Source: GAS188 sp963713805 (GTDB taxonomy: Bacteria > Pseudomonadota > Alphaproteobacteria > Rhizobiales > Beijerinckiaceae). From it: 64,000 bases of DNA. The notes under the pieces were generated by a model that made no database searches, was not told where the DNA came from, and was given only the letters and a program-made list of their open reading frames with translations. This document shows, one piece after another, positions 47,386 through 57,827 of this stretch. The position numbers were made by a program, and so were the translations under genes. The stretch is from the NCBI GenBank assembly GCA_963713805.1, contig CAVQNF010000011.1:62001-126000 (forward strand), in the 5' to 3' direction. Within the stretch, counting starts at the first letter, position 1. Every line of letters starts with the position of its first letter.

Positions 47386-48369
47386 TCAATCGAAGTCGCG
47401 CACCCGCGACGATCGCTGCCAATCGGCAAGCCCCGCCTTGAGGTCGTGATCATAGGCAAAGCCCGCCTCCGGCAGGCGCTTCGGTACCATGTTCGTCGAC
47501 TCGTGGAGCTTGCGCACGCGCGCCCGATTGATGTCGGTCTTGAGGCCGAGCGCGGAGAGCACCTCGAAGCCGAAGGCCGCTAGTCCGAGGAGCCAAAAGG
47601 GTATGACGAAGCGCGGTTCCGGATAGCCGCCGACGGCCGAAAAGGCGGAGCAGATGTCGGCGATGGTGTAGCGCTCGCGATGACAGAAGTTGTAGAGCGT
47701 CACCGCCTCGTTGCGCTCCTGCATGTAAAGCATCGAGGAGACGAGATCGCCGACATAGCCGCAGGCCTTGATGGTATCGGTGCGGCCGGGGAAGAAGAAG
47801 CGGCGACCCTTCAAGGCCTGCGAAAGGCGGGTGAAATTGCCGCGCTCCTCGAGCCCGTAGATGACGCCCGGCCGCACCGTCGTGAGGCGCCGCAACTCGG
47901 GGCGCTCGGCTTGCCAGAGATTGTGGATGCCCTCCGCCAAAATTTTCGAGCGCCCATAGGCATTCACCGGCTCGAGCGCCGCATCCTCGTCCTTGGGCGC
48001 CTCGGTCGGCCCGTAGACCATCATGGTGCTGGTGAAGAGGATGCGCGCGGCATCGACCTCGCCGGCAAACCGGCAGACATTCGTCGCGCCGCGAACATTG
48101 GTCCAGTAATATTCCCAATCCTCATGACCGGGCGTCGTGTGGACCGCGGCCAAGTTGTAGATGTCGAAGGGACCATCTCCGCAAAGCTTCGGCGGGATCG
48201 GCTCACGAATGTCGAAGCTGACGAGGTTGACGCCCGCGACGGGGAAACGCGGCTCGGCGATGTCGACGCTGTAAAGCGCCTCATAGAGTTGGTCCGCGGC
48301 CAGACGTTTCAGCAGATGGCAGCCGATGAAACCCGCCCCTCCAAAGACGATCGCCTTCTTGCGTGCCAT
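47386..48369 (-). CDS. NAD-dependent sugar epimerase/dehydratase
   Basis: Extended SDR of 327 residues, intact. KKAIVFGGAGFIGCHLLKRL is the NAD motif; DIYNLAAVHTTPGHEDWEYY, RILFTSTMMVYGPTEAPKDE, PVNAYGRSKILAEGIHNL (Tyr-x3-Lys) and TVRPGVIYGLEERGNFTRL are in family order. The substrate is a nucleotide sugar; the exact epimer is not clear. Ends at the minus-strand side; a membrane protein gene lies five bases upstream, so they are probably co-transcribed. Confidence 0.85.
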   Translation of the reverse strand: MARKKAIVFGGAGFIGCHLLKRLAADQLYEALYSVDIAEPRFPVAGVNLVSFDIREPIPPKLCGDGPFDIYNLAAVHTTPGHEDWEYYWTNVRGATNVCRFAGEVDAARILFTSTMMVYGPTEAPKDEDAALEPVNAYGRSKILAEGIHNLWQAERPELRRLTTVRPGVIYGLEERGNFTRLSQALKGRRFFFPGRTDTIKACGYVGDLVSSMLYMQERNEAVTLYNFCHRERYTIADICSAFSAVGGYPEPRFVIPFWLLGLAAFGFEVLSALGLKTDINRARVRKLHESTNMVPKRLPEAGFAYDHDLKAGLADWQRSSRVRDFD

Positions 48370-48373
48370 ATGA

Positions 48374-49939
48374 TCAATTCAATCGAGGGCTTTTCAAAGC
48401 CGGCACGCCGGCGGGATCGAAGGCAATCGGGAGAGACCCGCCCTTCTCAAGCGGAGGCTTTTCTCGCGATGCGGCTTTCCCCGTTTGTCCGCTCCTGCCG
48501 CCAGCCGATAAATTCGCGTCGTCCGCGCGCAGAGGGGCGACGCCCGCTCCCTGTGTTTCGCGAAGCAGCCGAAGGAATATCAACATGGCGGAAAGAGCCA
48601 CAAGCCATGTCACTCTCGCCTGATAGCGGTCATGCACGCCCGAGCCGACAGCACAGAGAACATTGTTGATCAGCAAGGCGGCCGAGACGAAAAGGCCAAG
48701 CGACACGGCCTCGACGAGGCGGCTCCTGAACGCGCAAAATCCCGTGACCAGCAACGCCAGGACCGCTGCCGTGAGGGTCACCTCGTCGACGCCGCGCAGG
48801 AGCTCCCGCGGAATCAAATTTCGCGCCTCGAGGCTCCCCTTGTAAGACCGTAGAGTTTCCGGCCCGAATTTCTTCGCCAGCACGTCCGTCATCCAGGGAT
48901 CGTTGGACAAGGGCCGCAATTCCGCGCCCGGGGCGTGCACCAGGAAGGAGGAAGCGATGCTGCGCGCCATCATGTCCAACACTTCGGTGGGGCGGGTCCT
49001 GATGGTTCCGGCGACAATCTCCGTTGCCTCGTCGTGCATCCCCTCGAAGCCACCGAGCCGCTGCAACGTATCCGTCGACCAAAGGAATTCGTAGGAGGTT
49101 GCCGGAAGTGTGTTCCAGGTGGCGCAGAGCTTGAACCCGGCAGCAGGACAGACCTCCTGAAGATAATTTCTCGCAGGACCTTGCTCGATCATGTTTGCGA
49201 GCACGAAGGTCTGGCTGGCGGGAAACAACGCAAAAACGCCGTGAATCAATAGGTTATTGAGAAGAGCCGCGCAGATCGCAAGCGCGAGGGGCACGACCAG
49301 GATCGCTCCTTGCCTCAGTGCTGATGAGAACGAGGTTCGAAGACAAATGTGCAGGAAGAGGACAAGAAACGCCAGGGCGATCGCCTGAGGCAAATGGGAG
49401 ATATGCACCGAGATCGCCACGCAGGCGAGCAGCACGAAATAAGACTTTTCGATTTTTCCAAGCGCCGCCGACTGGAAGCCAAGGAGATAGAAGACGAGGA
49501 TCATCACGGCCGTGAAGAAATCCGGCATGATGAAGCCGACGAAGAACGGCAGGCTGGAGAACAAGCCGAGTATCAGCACAACCGACGCAAACCAGCGCAG
49601 CCTCGGCTGGCCCGCATAGATCCTCACGAAAACCCAAATCAAATGGCTGGCAATGAGCGCCTGCGCGAGGACCGGCGCCCAAATGAATCGATCGAGATGG
49701 AAAAAGAAGATGAACAGGCCATAGAAGGGGCTGCGGTAGATGTGCGGTGTGAAGACGAGATAGTCGGCACTATCGGGGAAGACGAAGGGAAAGCCGTTGA
49801 TCAAGGCAGGCACCGAGAAGAAGCAGGCGCCCACCACGATCGCCATGGCTATTTTCAAGCGACGCAGGAGCATGCTGTGGCGCGCGAGGGGAGGCGCCGT
49901 CGAAGGGGCTTCGGAGTCTTGCAGGATGAGTGACATCAT
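48374..49939 (-). CDS. Polytopic membrane protein, GT-C-like, unrecognised family (copy 1)
   Basis: Intact, 521 residues with about ten membrane segments. The first loop reads ALINGFPFVFPDSADYLVFT then PHIYRSPFYGLFIFFFHLDR, an acidic loop after the first membrane helix as in GT-C enzymes. Further conserved blocks are ALLNNLLIHGVFALFPASQT, LANMIEQGPARNYLQEVCPA and GVHDRYQARVTWLVALSAML. The same blocks occur in the protein at 60663-62165. The C-terminal 70 residues are hydrophilic. I do not recognise a named family; a lipid-linked-sugar transferase is a guess from topology. Confidence 0.75.
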   Translation of the reverse strand: MMSLILQDSEAPSTAPPLARHSMLLRRLKIAMAIVVGACFFSVPALINGFPFVFPDSADYLVFTPHIYRSPFYGLFIFFFHLDRFIWAPVLAQALIASHLIWVFVRIYAGQPRLRWFASVVLILGLFSSLPFFVGFIMPDFFTAVMILVFYLLGFQSAALGKIEKSYFVLLACVAISVHISHLPQAIALAFLVLFLHICLRTSFSSALRQGAILVVPLALAICAALLNNLLIHGVFALFPASQTFVLANMIEQGPARNYLQEVCPAAGFKLCATWNTLPATSYEFLWSTDTLQRLGGFEGMHDEATEIVAGTIRTRPTEVLDMMARSIASSFLVHAPGAELRPLSNDPWMTDVLAKKFGPETLRSYKGSLEARNLIPRELLRGVDEVTLTAAVLALLVTGFCAFRSRLVEAVSLGLFVSAALLINNVLCAVGSGVHDRYQARVTWLVALSAMLIFLRLLRETQGAGVAPLRADDANLSAGGRSGQTGKAASREKPPLEKGGSLPIAFDPAGVPALKSPRLN

Positions 49940-50009
49940 GCGACGCGATGACTGCGAGAGGATGGGGTCGCCATGGTTGTGATCACGCGTTCATCCACAA
50001 TGGCGGTTC

Positions 50010-50673
50010 TCAGGCTTTCGCTCGCGAGGCCTCGGTGTTCATGCTCGTCGAATTTCCCGCCAAAGGCGTGAGCCGGGCGATGAAGTGGAGTTGCCGGTCC
50101 AATACCAAGCCGGCCGGAAACGGGTAGAGTTGCAGCCGGTCGGTCCAATGTTCGGGCTTGAGCTTCGCATCGCGAAACAACCGGCGCCATTCATCCAAAG
50201 CGAGGTAATTGTACGGCAACGCGACGCCGTGACCGTAATTGCCAACCCAGTCCATCGCTCGCAGGGTTGCGAATGCGAGAATACCTTCCTTCAAGTGATC
50301 CTTGATCACGACATGGCGGCGCGACACGCGCGCGGCCTCCCGCAGCAGGATGATCGGCTGCTCGGTGTGATGCAGAACATCCACGAAGATGACCACATCG
50401 ACACTGCCGTCCTCGAGCGGCAGATGGGCGCCGTCAAATAAGACCACCGGGATTTGCGTGGTCGGCCGCATCAATACGTCGACGCCCGTGATGGCGACAT
50501 CCGGGCGCAAGCGCCCGATCTCGGCGGCGATGGCTCCGTCCCCAGTGCCGACGTTCGAGCACCCGCGCCGAATCGGGCAACTCCCGCGCGATCAGCTTGG
50601 CGAGGATGCGCACACGCCGCTCCAAGACGATGGCGCCATGAACCTCGTTCAGCAGGGTCTTCCCGCTCTTCAT
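50010..50673 (-). CDS. Class I SAM-dependent methyltransferase
   Basis: About 220 residues. N-terminus MKSGKTLLNEVHGAIVLERR with VRILAKLIARELPDSARVL; after two shifts near 50570, ITGVDVLMRPTTQIPVVLFD then GSVDVVIFVDVLHHTEQPII (DVLHH motif) and RHVVIKDHLKEGILAFATLR. The KDH motif after VVI occurs in methyltransferases near lipid-linked sugars. Lies between a GtrA gene and the GT-C-like gene on the same strand. Confidence 0.78.
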
Positions 50674-50713
50674 TTTTCCTCGTTTTTCCGGGTCGCCCCC
50701 ATTGCAAGGCTGC

Positions 50714-51165
50714 TCATTTTACACAATCGCAAGCGTCAGTTTTGCCTGCATCCGGGAAGATCCAGGATGCGGAGACAAGGTAACTCGCGGCCGCGCTCAA
50801 GGCGGCGGCCGCGGCGGATGCGGCGAGCGCCGAGATATGCGCCGAATTTACCAGCCATTGGACTGCCGTGGCCGCAAACAAGCCGCAGGCGATTTGAAGC
50901 GCGGCGTATAGCGGCAGCGATATGCGGTGATGTCGTGTCGAGCGAAAAGTGAAGCTGCGCTGCGCCACATAGGCGAACAAGAACATCGTCGCATAGGCAA
51001 CGATACTTGCCCAAAAGGGCTGCCAGCTCGACAACGTCTGCAGGAAATAGCAGATGAGAATATAGCCGAGCGTCGCCGTTACGCCGACGATCAGGAAGCG
51101 GACGAGCGTCGCTTGTGCCGCCACGGATTTGGAGAGGATCGATCGAAGTCTGGGCTCGGACTCAT
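50714..51165 (-). CDS. GtrA-family membrane protein
   Basis: Four-helix membrane protein, probable flippase or helper for polyprenyl-phospho-sugar. LVRFLIVGVTATLGYILICY, IVAYATMFLFAYVAQRSFTF and a final SAAASYLVSASWIFPD are typical. The GTG at 51124 starts the intact frame, but an ATG at 51165 overlaps the stop of the upstream transferase gene (ATGA) and would fit if one base is removed; I prefer this coupled start. Confidence 0.78.
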
Positions 51166-52326
51166 AGCTTCATCTCGATAATTGCTGAAAGAAATGCCGT
51201 AAACACAAGTTGCAAGGCGATGGCCACGGCGGTGATCGACACCGCGAGAATGCGGATCACCTGTCCATATTGGAGCGGCCCAAATCCGGCATCGGCCCAT
51301 TGAATCACGCACCAGACGGATCCCGCCGAGCCCGAGCACGCCGATGAGAAGGGCCGCGATCAGCACCCGTTCCAAGGTGATCGGCAGGAGAAGACGTTCG
51401 ACGGTGTCGGAAGCCGGCAGCAAACCGCGGGAGGCGGCGTAGCGCCGAACGACGATCGCGAAGGATATGCATTGCACGCCGATGAGTGTCGAGATGGCCG
51501 CGACCAGGAGGGTGTGCACATCGAGGCTGAGGCTCGGCGTCACATGCACTGGTCCCGGCAGGAGAAGGAGCGACAGGGCCGTTCCGGCAAAGATGAGCGC
51601 CAGGCCGGGATAGAAGAAAAGCCAGCGCGGGGCGAACATCAGGAGAAACCTCAGGTGCCGCCAACCGTCGCGCCAGGTGCGTAGATGCGGAGGTCGCGAT
51701 CGCCCGTCCTTCTTCAGCGTCGTCGGCACCTCGGCGATCGAGAGGCGCCACAGCCTCGCGCGCACGACCATCTCGCTCGCAAACTCCATGCCCGTGGCCC
51801 GCAGCTTGAGGTTTCGCATGGCTTGCGCGTCGAAGCCGCGAAGCCCGCAATGGAAATCGCCGATGCCTGCCTTGAAGAAGGTTCGGCCAATGAAGCTCAG
51901 CACGGGATTGCCGAGCCAGCGATGCAGCGCCGGCATGGCACCAGGCGCAATTCCTCCCTTGAAGCGGTTGCCCACCACGAAAGCGCAGCCCTCGCGCAAT
52001 TTGGCGAGGAAGCCGTCGAGCTGCGAGAAGTCGTAGGAATCATCGGCGTCACCCATGATGATGAAGCGCCCACGCGCAGCCGCGATGCCGCCGATGAGCG
52101 CCGCGCCATAACCCTTTTCCGCGACCGGCACGACCCGCGCGCCGAGCTCTCGCGCGATTTCCTGGGAGCCGTCCGTCGAACCGTTGTCGGCGATGAGGAC
52201 CTCGCCTTGGACGCCGCTCCTGTCAAGATAGCCGAAGGCCTTCTTGATGCAGGTGCCGATCGCTTCGGCCTCGTTCAGGCAAGGCATCAGGATGGTCAGC
52301 TCGGGAGCGGAAGGGTCAAGGCTCAT
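51162..52326 (-). CDS. Polyprenyl-phosphate glycosyltransferase, GtrB/DPM1-like (GT2)
   Basis: Makes polyprenyl-phospho-hexose from a nucleotide sugar. ELTILMPCLNEAEAIGTCIK, GEVLIADNGSTDGSQEIARE, GRFIIMGDADDSYDFSQLDG (DxD), VVGNRFKGGIAPGAMPALHR and DFHCGLRGFDAQAMRNLKLR are the diagnostic blocks. The C-terminus has about four membrane helices. After a frameshift near 51330 the end reads CVIQWADAGFGPLQYGQVIR and stops at 51162. ATG 52326 is chosen because homology starts there. It is followed by GtrA, the usual pairing. Confidence 0.87.
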
Positions 52327-52565
52327 GCGAAGTCGAACAAGGTTACAGGGCAGCGACATCGCGAGCACGAATTCAGGCCGGTTAGCCTATATTATCATTG
52401 AATGTTATCATCATTCTTTCGGATGATGTGAAGATCACCTCAGCGATGGGTCCGATCATTTGTTAAGGACTCGAGCAAAATCCGAATGTCGAAGGGGTCG
52501 GGCCCTACCCTGAAAAGCTCGAGACCAGGTGCCGACCATCAATGGCGAATTCAGGATGGACGTGA

Positions 52566-53780
52566 ATGGCGGATTTGTCGGATTGCGGGGCACTCCGGGA
52601 AGGCAAGGCTTCTGCAAGCGAGCAGAAGGTGCAAGCCTCGTCGGCACGCCCAAGAAGAATTGCCTATTTTGTGCACGATCTTTCCGATGCCGCCGTGCAC
52701 CGGCGCGTGCGCATGCTGGTGGCCGGCGGAGCCGCGGTCACCCCGATCGGCTTTCGCCGCCGGCCGAGCCCGTCCGCGATAGTCGAGGGCATCGCCGCGA
52801 TCGATCTCGGGCGGACCGAGGACGGCAGGCTCGTCGCGACGGCTCCTGTCTGTCGCCGGAGCCCTGATGACGGCCGGTCGTCTCGCCGAAGCTCTCGCCG
52901 GCACCGATGTGATCCTTGCCCGCAATCTCGAAATGCTCACCGTCGCGACGCGCGCCCGTAGAGCGACATGCTCCCGAGGCAAGGCTCGTGCACGAATGCC
53001 TTGACGTTCATCGCCTGCTGCTCTCGCCTCGTCCTGGCGGCATGTTGCTGAGGCAGCTCGAATCGAGGTTGTGGCGTGGCGTCGACCTGTTGTTGACGAG
53101 CTCCCCGGCCTTTATCGAGAACTACTTCAAGCCGCGCCGCTTTCCCGCGACGGTCAGGATGCTCGAGAACAGGGTGCTCCTCCTCGACGATCAGGAGCCG
53201 CAGAAGATCGGCAAACCGCGCTCCGCGGGTCCGCCTTGGCTCATCGGCTGGTTCGGGATGATCCGTTGCCGCAAATCTCTCGAGATGCTGGGCGCGCTCG
53301 CTCGGCAGGCCGATGGTGCGGTCGAGATCGTGCTGCGCGGCCGGCCTTCCGCGTCCGTCTTTCCCGATTTCGAGGCGGCCCTTGCCAAATGTCCTCATCG
53401 TCAGGTTCGGCGGTCCCTATCGAAACCCGAAGGATTTGCCTGAGCTTTATGGCGACGTGCATTTCTCCTGGACCCTCGATTACTACGAGGAAGGCCAGAA
53501 CTCGGCCTGGCTTTTGCCGAACCGTGTCTACGAAGGCACGCTCTATGGCGCGGTCCCGATTAGCCTGAGGGGTGTCGAGACGAGCCGCTGGCTTTCACGC
53601 CACGGCATCGGCGTTGAGCTCGATGAGCCGGTCGAGCGCGGGCTCGTTGATTTCTTCCACCGCCTCGACCAGGATGGCTATGCCAAGCTCGCCGAGAAGG
53701 TTCGAGCCGTGCCGCGCCGCGACCTCGTCGTTGATCGCTCCGATTGCCGTGAACTCGTGGAGGTTCTATGCGGCAACTGA
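52566..53780 (+). CDS. ExoL-like glycosyltransferase
   Basis: GT-B fold transferase, about 400 residues. RRIAYFVHDLSDAAVHRRVR, then VAGGAAVTPIGFRRRP, resembles ExoL of succinoglycan synthesis. VHECLDVHRLLLSPRPGGML, RGVDLLLTSSPAFIENYF, LIGWFGMIRCRKSLEMLGAL and GDVHFSWTLDYYEEGQNSAW, LLPNRVYEGTLYGAVPIS follow. Three frameshifts (near 52855, 52960 and 53390). It is the first gene of an exo-type string with ExoA- and ExoO-like genes behind it, supporting the call. Confidence 0.68.
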
Positions 53781-53796
53781 GATCGAGCCCCCCTTC

Positions 53797-54852
53797 ATGA
53801 GCCGATATGCTCGCGATTTCGTGGACGCGCGGGATCTCGTCCTCGTTGCCATCCCTTGTTTCAACGAGGAAGAGCATATCGCGAATGTCATCGAAACCTT
53901 GCTGGCCGGAACGGATGATATCCGGCTGAGGATCGTGGTCGCCGACGGCGGCAGCACCGATCGCACGAGGGCGATCGTGGAACGGCTCGCCGAGCGCGAC
54001 CATCGTATTGTGTTGTTGGACAACCCGAGGAAGGTCCAGAGCGTCGCGGTCAATGAAGCCGTCAAGCGCCATGGCGATAACGCGCGTTTCCTGATCCGCG
54101 TCGATGCCCACGCGGAATATCCGCAAGGCTATTGCGAGCGCCTCCTTGCGGTGCGGGCCGCAACAGATGCGGATTCGGTTGTCGTTTCCATGCGTACCAG
54201 AGGACAAAGCTGCTTCCAGCGTGCCGCGGCGGCTGCGCAGAACTCGATTCTGGGCAATGGCGGCTCCCCACATCGAAACACCACGCGCGACCGATGGGTC
54301 GATCATGGGCATCACGCCTTGATGACGCTCGAGGCCTTCAAGGCGGTCGGGGGCTATGACGAGACGTTTTCGCACAATGAGGATGCCGAGCTCGACGTGC
54401 GGCTCACGCAGCAAGGTTACCGAATTTTCCTGACCGGTGAGGTCCCGATCGTTTACTATCCACGACGCAACCCCGCGGCGCTCTTTCGACAGTATTTCAA
54501 TTTAGGGCGCGGACGTGCTCGCAATTTTCTCAAGCACCGGGCAAATGCGAGGCTGAGACATCTCGTCCTCGCCTTGGTGGCGCCGGCCATCCTTCTCCTG
54601 GTCTTCGCACCCTTCGCCCCTCTCCTGGCGTTTCCGGCCGTCGCCTGGAGCCTTCTATGCCTCGGCTACGGGGCCATGCTGGGGCTGCGTCTGCGCGATC
54701 CCTGCGTGGCCGCCGCGGGAATCGCCGCGATCGCCATGCAGGCGGGCTGGTCGTTCGGGTTTTTCGCCGAGATCGGCGAGGTCGTCGCCAAATTCATCCA
54801 TGACCGGCGTCGTCAGGCCGCCGTGCGCGATCCCGACCAGATCGCGTCGTGA
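53797..54852 (+). CDS. ExoA-like succinoglycan-type glycosyltransferase (GT2)
   Basis: Membrane-attached GT2 of about 351 residues, intact from the ATG at 53797. LVLVAIPCFNEEEHIANVIE, RIVVADGGSTDRTRAIVERL, FLIRVDAHAEYPQGYCERLL (DAH in place of DxD, a feature of ExoA), RWVDHGHHALMTLEAFKAVG and SHNEDAELDVRLTQQGYRIF are all present, with three C-terminal membrane helices. ExoA adds the second sugar (beta-1,3-glucose) in succinoglycan. The stop overlaps the next start (TGATG). Confidence 0.82.
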   Translation: MSRYARDFVDARDLVLVAIPCFNEEEHIANVIETLLAGTDDIRLRIVVADGGSTDRTRAIVERLAERDHRIVLLDNPRKVQSVAVNEAVKRHGDNARFLIRVDAHAEYPQGYCERLLAVRAATDADSVVVSMRTRGQSCFQRAAAAAQNSILGNGGSPHRNTTRDRWVDHGHHALMTLEAFKAVGGYDETFSHNEDAELDVRLTQQGYRIFLTGEVPIVYYPRRNPAALFRQYFNLGRGRARNFLKHRANARLRHLVLALVAPAILLLVFAPFAPLLAFPAVAWSLLCLGYGAMLGLRLRDPCVAAAGIAAIAMQAGWSFGFFAEIGEVVAKFIHDRRRQAAVRDPDQIAS

Positions 54853-55878
54853 TGCCTGCCCGTGCACGGAAGCTTTCGGCACGAGCGCCGATCGTCAGCG
54901 TCATCATGGCCAACTACAACGCCAGCGCCTATCTGGGCGAGGCCATCGCATCGGTGCGCCGTCAAAGCCTGCGCGAGCTCGAGCTCATCGTCTCTGATGA
55001 TGCGTCGACCGATGACAGCGTCGGGATCGTCACCGAGGCCATGGGCGACGATCCGCGCATTCGCCTTCTTCGAAGCGAGCAAAACAGCGGGCCGGGCGCT
55101 GCCCGCAACAGGGCGCTCGCCCTTGCCGAGGGCGATTGGATCGCCGTCATGGACAGCGATGATCTCATGCATCCCGATCGGCTTCTCACCCTCGTCACGG
55201 CCGCGGAGCGGGACGGCGCCGATATCGCTGCCGACGATCTCGTCGAGTACGAGGACGTCGCTTCCGCCGGTTCGCCTGCTCACCGGGATCTGGGCGCGAG
55301 AGCCGTTCTGGGTGGGGATCGAGGATTACATTCGGCTCAACATGTTCTATGGCTCGGGACCGGCACTCGGCTATCTCAAGCCGCTCTTTCGAAGATCCTC
55401 TTTTCTCGATCCAAATCTGCGCTATGACGAGACCTTGCGGATCGGGGAGGATTTCGATCTGGTCTTGCGCTTGCTGCACGCGGGCAAGAAATTCAGGGTT
55501 TACCCTTCGGGCCTTTATTTCTATCGCAAGCACGCCGCCTCGACCTCCCATCGGCTCAACGAGCCTGCGCTCGAGGCCCTGAAGTCAGCCAATTCGAGGT
55601 TCCTCGAACGGATTTCAGGGGAGGCGGGGTCGCTGGTCCCCTTGATCGAGACGAGGGCTCGCTCGATCGAGACCGCCTTGGCTTATGAGAGGCTCCTGCA
55701 TGCGCTGAAGGACCGGAACTGGATGAGTGCTTTCGGCATTGCCGTGAGAAGTCCGAGCGCCGCTTCCCTGTTGAGGTTGCCGATCGGCGTTCGCCTGGCG
55801 CGCCTCTTCGGGGGTGGCCCAAGCCGGTCGCGGCGAGCGGTGTCGCTGGGTCGGTGTTCCCATGAATCGTTCGACTGA
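54852..55878 (+). CDS. ExoO-like glycosyltransferase (GT2)
   Basis: About 342 residues. PIVSVIMANYNASAYLGEAI, ELELIVSDDASTDDSVGIVT, GPGAARNRALALAEGDWIAV, MDSDDLMHPDRLLTLVTAAE and, after a single frameshift near 55265, FRRSSFLDPNLRYDETLRIG, EDFDLVLRLLHAGKKFRVYP are typical of ExoO, the beta-1,6-glucosyltransferase of succinoglycan. Translationally coupled to the ExoA-like gene. Confidence 0.75.
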
Positions 55879-56872
55879 ATTGCGTTCGACGCCCCTAGGC
55901 GTGGAGGCTCCGATGAGACCACCAAGCTCAGATAATTCGAGCAGAAACCGGCCGAGAAGGGCGAATCGGGGAGGCGGCGGCCTCGCGCTCCTCGTCGCGG
56001 TGACGTCGAAGGCCTGCCTGCTTATGCTTCTCGCCGCGTCGTCGGCCGAAGCTCAGCCGGCAGGAGCCCCGCTCGACCAAAAAGGGTTGGTCAAGACCTT
56101 CGATGACGAGTTCACGAAGTTCAGCTGGTATGCGGAGGGCGCGCCGAATGTTCCACCCGGACGAGGCACGTGGCGAACCAATTTCGGATATGCCGGTTTG
56201 CAGGATATCGGGAGCAGAACGCTCGGAAGCAACGGAGAAAAGCAGATCTACGTCGACCAGGGCTTCCGCGGAACGGCTGGCAAGCCCCTCGGCATCCATC
56301 CCTTCCACATAGCCGATGGTGCGCTCGAAATCGTTGCCGATCGCGCTCCGGACGACATCGTGCCCAGCATCTGGAACTACCATTACACCTCGGGCATGAT
56401 CACCACGCAACGATCCTTCATGCAGCTTTACGGCGTCTTCGAGATCCGGGCCCGCATGCCCAAGGGGCGCGGATTGTGGCCCGCCTTCTGGCTGTTGCCG
56501 ATCGACCACTCCTGGCCGCCGGAGATCGATGTTCTCGAGATTCTCGGAAACGACCCGACGGTGCTCCACACCAACGCGCACAGCAAGGCGAGCGGAAAGC
56601 ATACCGACGCGCCGAGCGTCGTGCATGTGCCGGACACGTCCGCCGCGTTTCACACCTACGCGGTCGATTGGGAGAAGGACGAGATCAGATGGTATTTCGA
56701 CGGCGTCGAGGTTGCGCAGGCACCGACGCCGGCGGACATGCACAAGCCGATGTACATGTTGGCCAACCTCGCCGTCGGCGGGAATTGGCCCGGCGACCCC
56801 GACGCCTCGACGCATTTTCCCGCCGCTCTTGCGATCAAATGGATTCGCGCCTATCGCCGCGATTCGATGTAG
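55862..56872 (+). CDS. Secreted glycoside hydrolase family 16 (ExoK-like endo-beta-glycanase)
   Basis: Endo-beta-1,3-1,4-glucanase type enzyme, intact, 336 residues. A long N-terminal signal region ends with LLMLLAASSAEAQ. The catalytic ExDxxE motif is in SWPPEIDVLEILG; MITTQRSFMQLYGVFEIRAR and GRGLWPAFWLLPIDHSWPPE precede it and FHTYAVDWEKDEIRWYFDGV follows. Like ExoK/ExsH it probably cuts the nascent polymer. The start at 55862 overlaps the end of the preceding gene; a further in-frame ATG lies at 55913. Confidence 0.88.
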   Translation: MNRSTELRSTPLGVEAPMRPPSSDNSSRNRPRRANRGGGGLALLVAVTSKACLLMLLAASSAEAQPAGAPLDQKGLVKTFDDEFTKFSWYAEGAPNVPPGRGTWRTNFGYAGLQDIGSRTLGSNGEKQIYVDQGFRGTAGKPLGIHPFHIADGALEIVADRAPDDIVPSIWNYHYTSGMITTQRSFMQLYGVFEIRARMPKGRGLWPAFWLLPIDHSWPPEIDVLEILGNDPTVLHTNAHSKASGKHTDAPSVVHVPDTSAAFHTYAVDWEKDEIRWYFDGVEVAQAPTPADMHKPMYMLANLAVGGNWPGDPDASTHFPAALAIKWIRAYRRDSM

Positions 56873-56886
56873 CGAAGGCGTGGTCA

Positions 56887-57827
56887 TTGCCGGAATGGAG
56901 AGCGAGAGACTCAAGGTCGGCCGCTCGGATCGCGGTGACGGTGTGCATCTGCACCTTCCGCAGGCCCTCGGTTCTCAGGGCGGTCGAGAGCGTCGCGCGC
57001 CAGAAGCTTCCGCCGGCGATCGCCATGCGCATTCTCGTCGTCGACAATGACGCGTCGCCGAGCGCAAAGGACGCGATCGAGGAGTTTCGTGCCACGACCT
57101 CGGCGGAGATCGACTACCGCCACGCTCCCGGCCAGAACATCTCGATCGCGCGCAATGCCGCCCTCGATGCGACCTCGACGCCCTGGCTCGCCTTCCTGGA
57201 TGACGACGAATATGCGTCCTCGGACTGGCTCGCGAAGCTCGTCGCAGCGCGCCAAGGTGCCGAAGCGGTGTTCGGTCCCTGCGAGGCCATCTACCGAGAC
57301 GATGCGCCTTCCTGGATCAAGTCGGGCGACTATCATTCCAACCGCATTCTTCACCCCGGCAAGACGATCGACACGGGCTACACGTCGAACGTGCTGATCG
57401 ACATGGGATTCGTGCGTCGCAAAGGGCTCGCAGTTCGATCCCGCGCTCGGCGAGACCGGCGGCGAGGACACGATGTTCTTCCATGCCATGCACAAGAATG
57501 GAGGCAGGCTCGGATACGCTCCCGATGCGATCGTCTACGAAGAAGTCGTGCCGTCCCGCCTCAATCTCGCCTGGGTTTTGCGCCGCCGATATCGGGCAGG
57601 CCAGGTCTATGCGATGATGTTCGAGCGCTTCGATCGTCGCGCCTATCGGCGGGCCGCATGGAGCGCTGCTACCGAAGATCCTGGCCTGCCTTCTCATGTC
57701 GGGCGTGACGATCTTCAGCCCCGCGCGCGCCCTGTGGTGGCTGATGCGAGGCGTCTTCCATTTCGGCGTGTTGAGCTACGGCCTCGGAGCCAGCGTGCAT
57801 CGCGAGTATCGGAGCACCGCCTTGTAG
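56887..57827 (+). CDS. ExoM-like glycosyltransferase (GT2)
   Basis: About 313 residues. IAVTVCICTFRRPSVLRAVE, MRILVVDNDASPSAKDAIEE, HAPGQNISIARNAALDATST and PWLAFLDDDEYASSDWLAKL match ExoM, the beta-1,4-glucosyltransferase; GETGGEDTMFFHAMHKNGGR is the ED motif. Start is either the TTG at 56887 (in frame, no shift) or an ATG at 56895 with one shift. Two later frameshifts near 57430 and 57665. It follows the GH16 gene by 14 bases. Confidence 0.78.
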
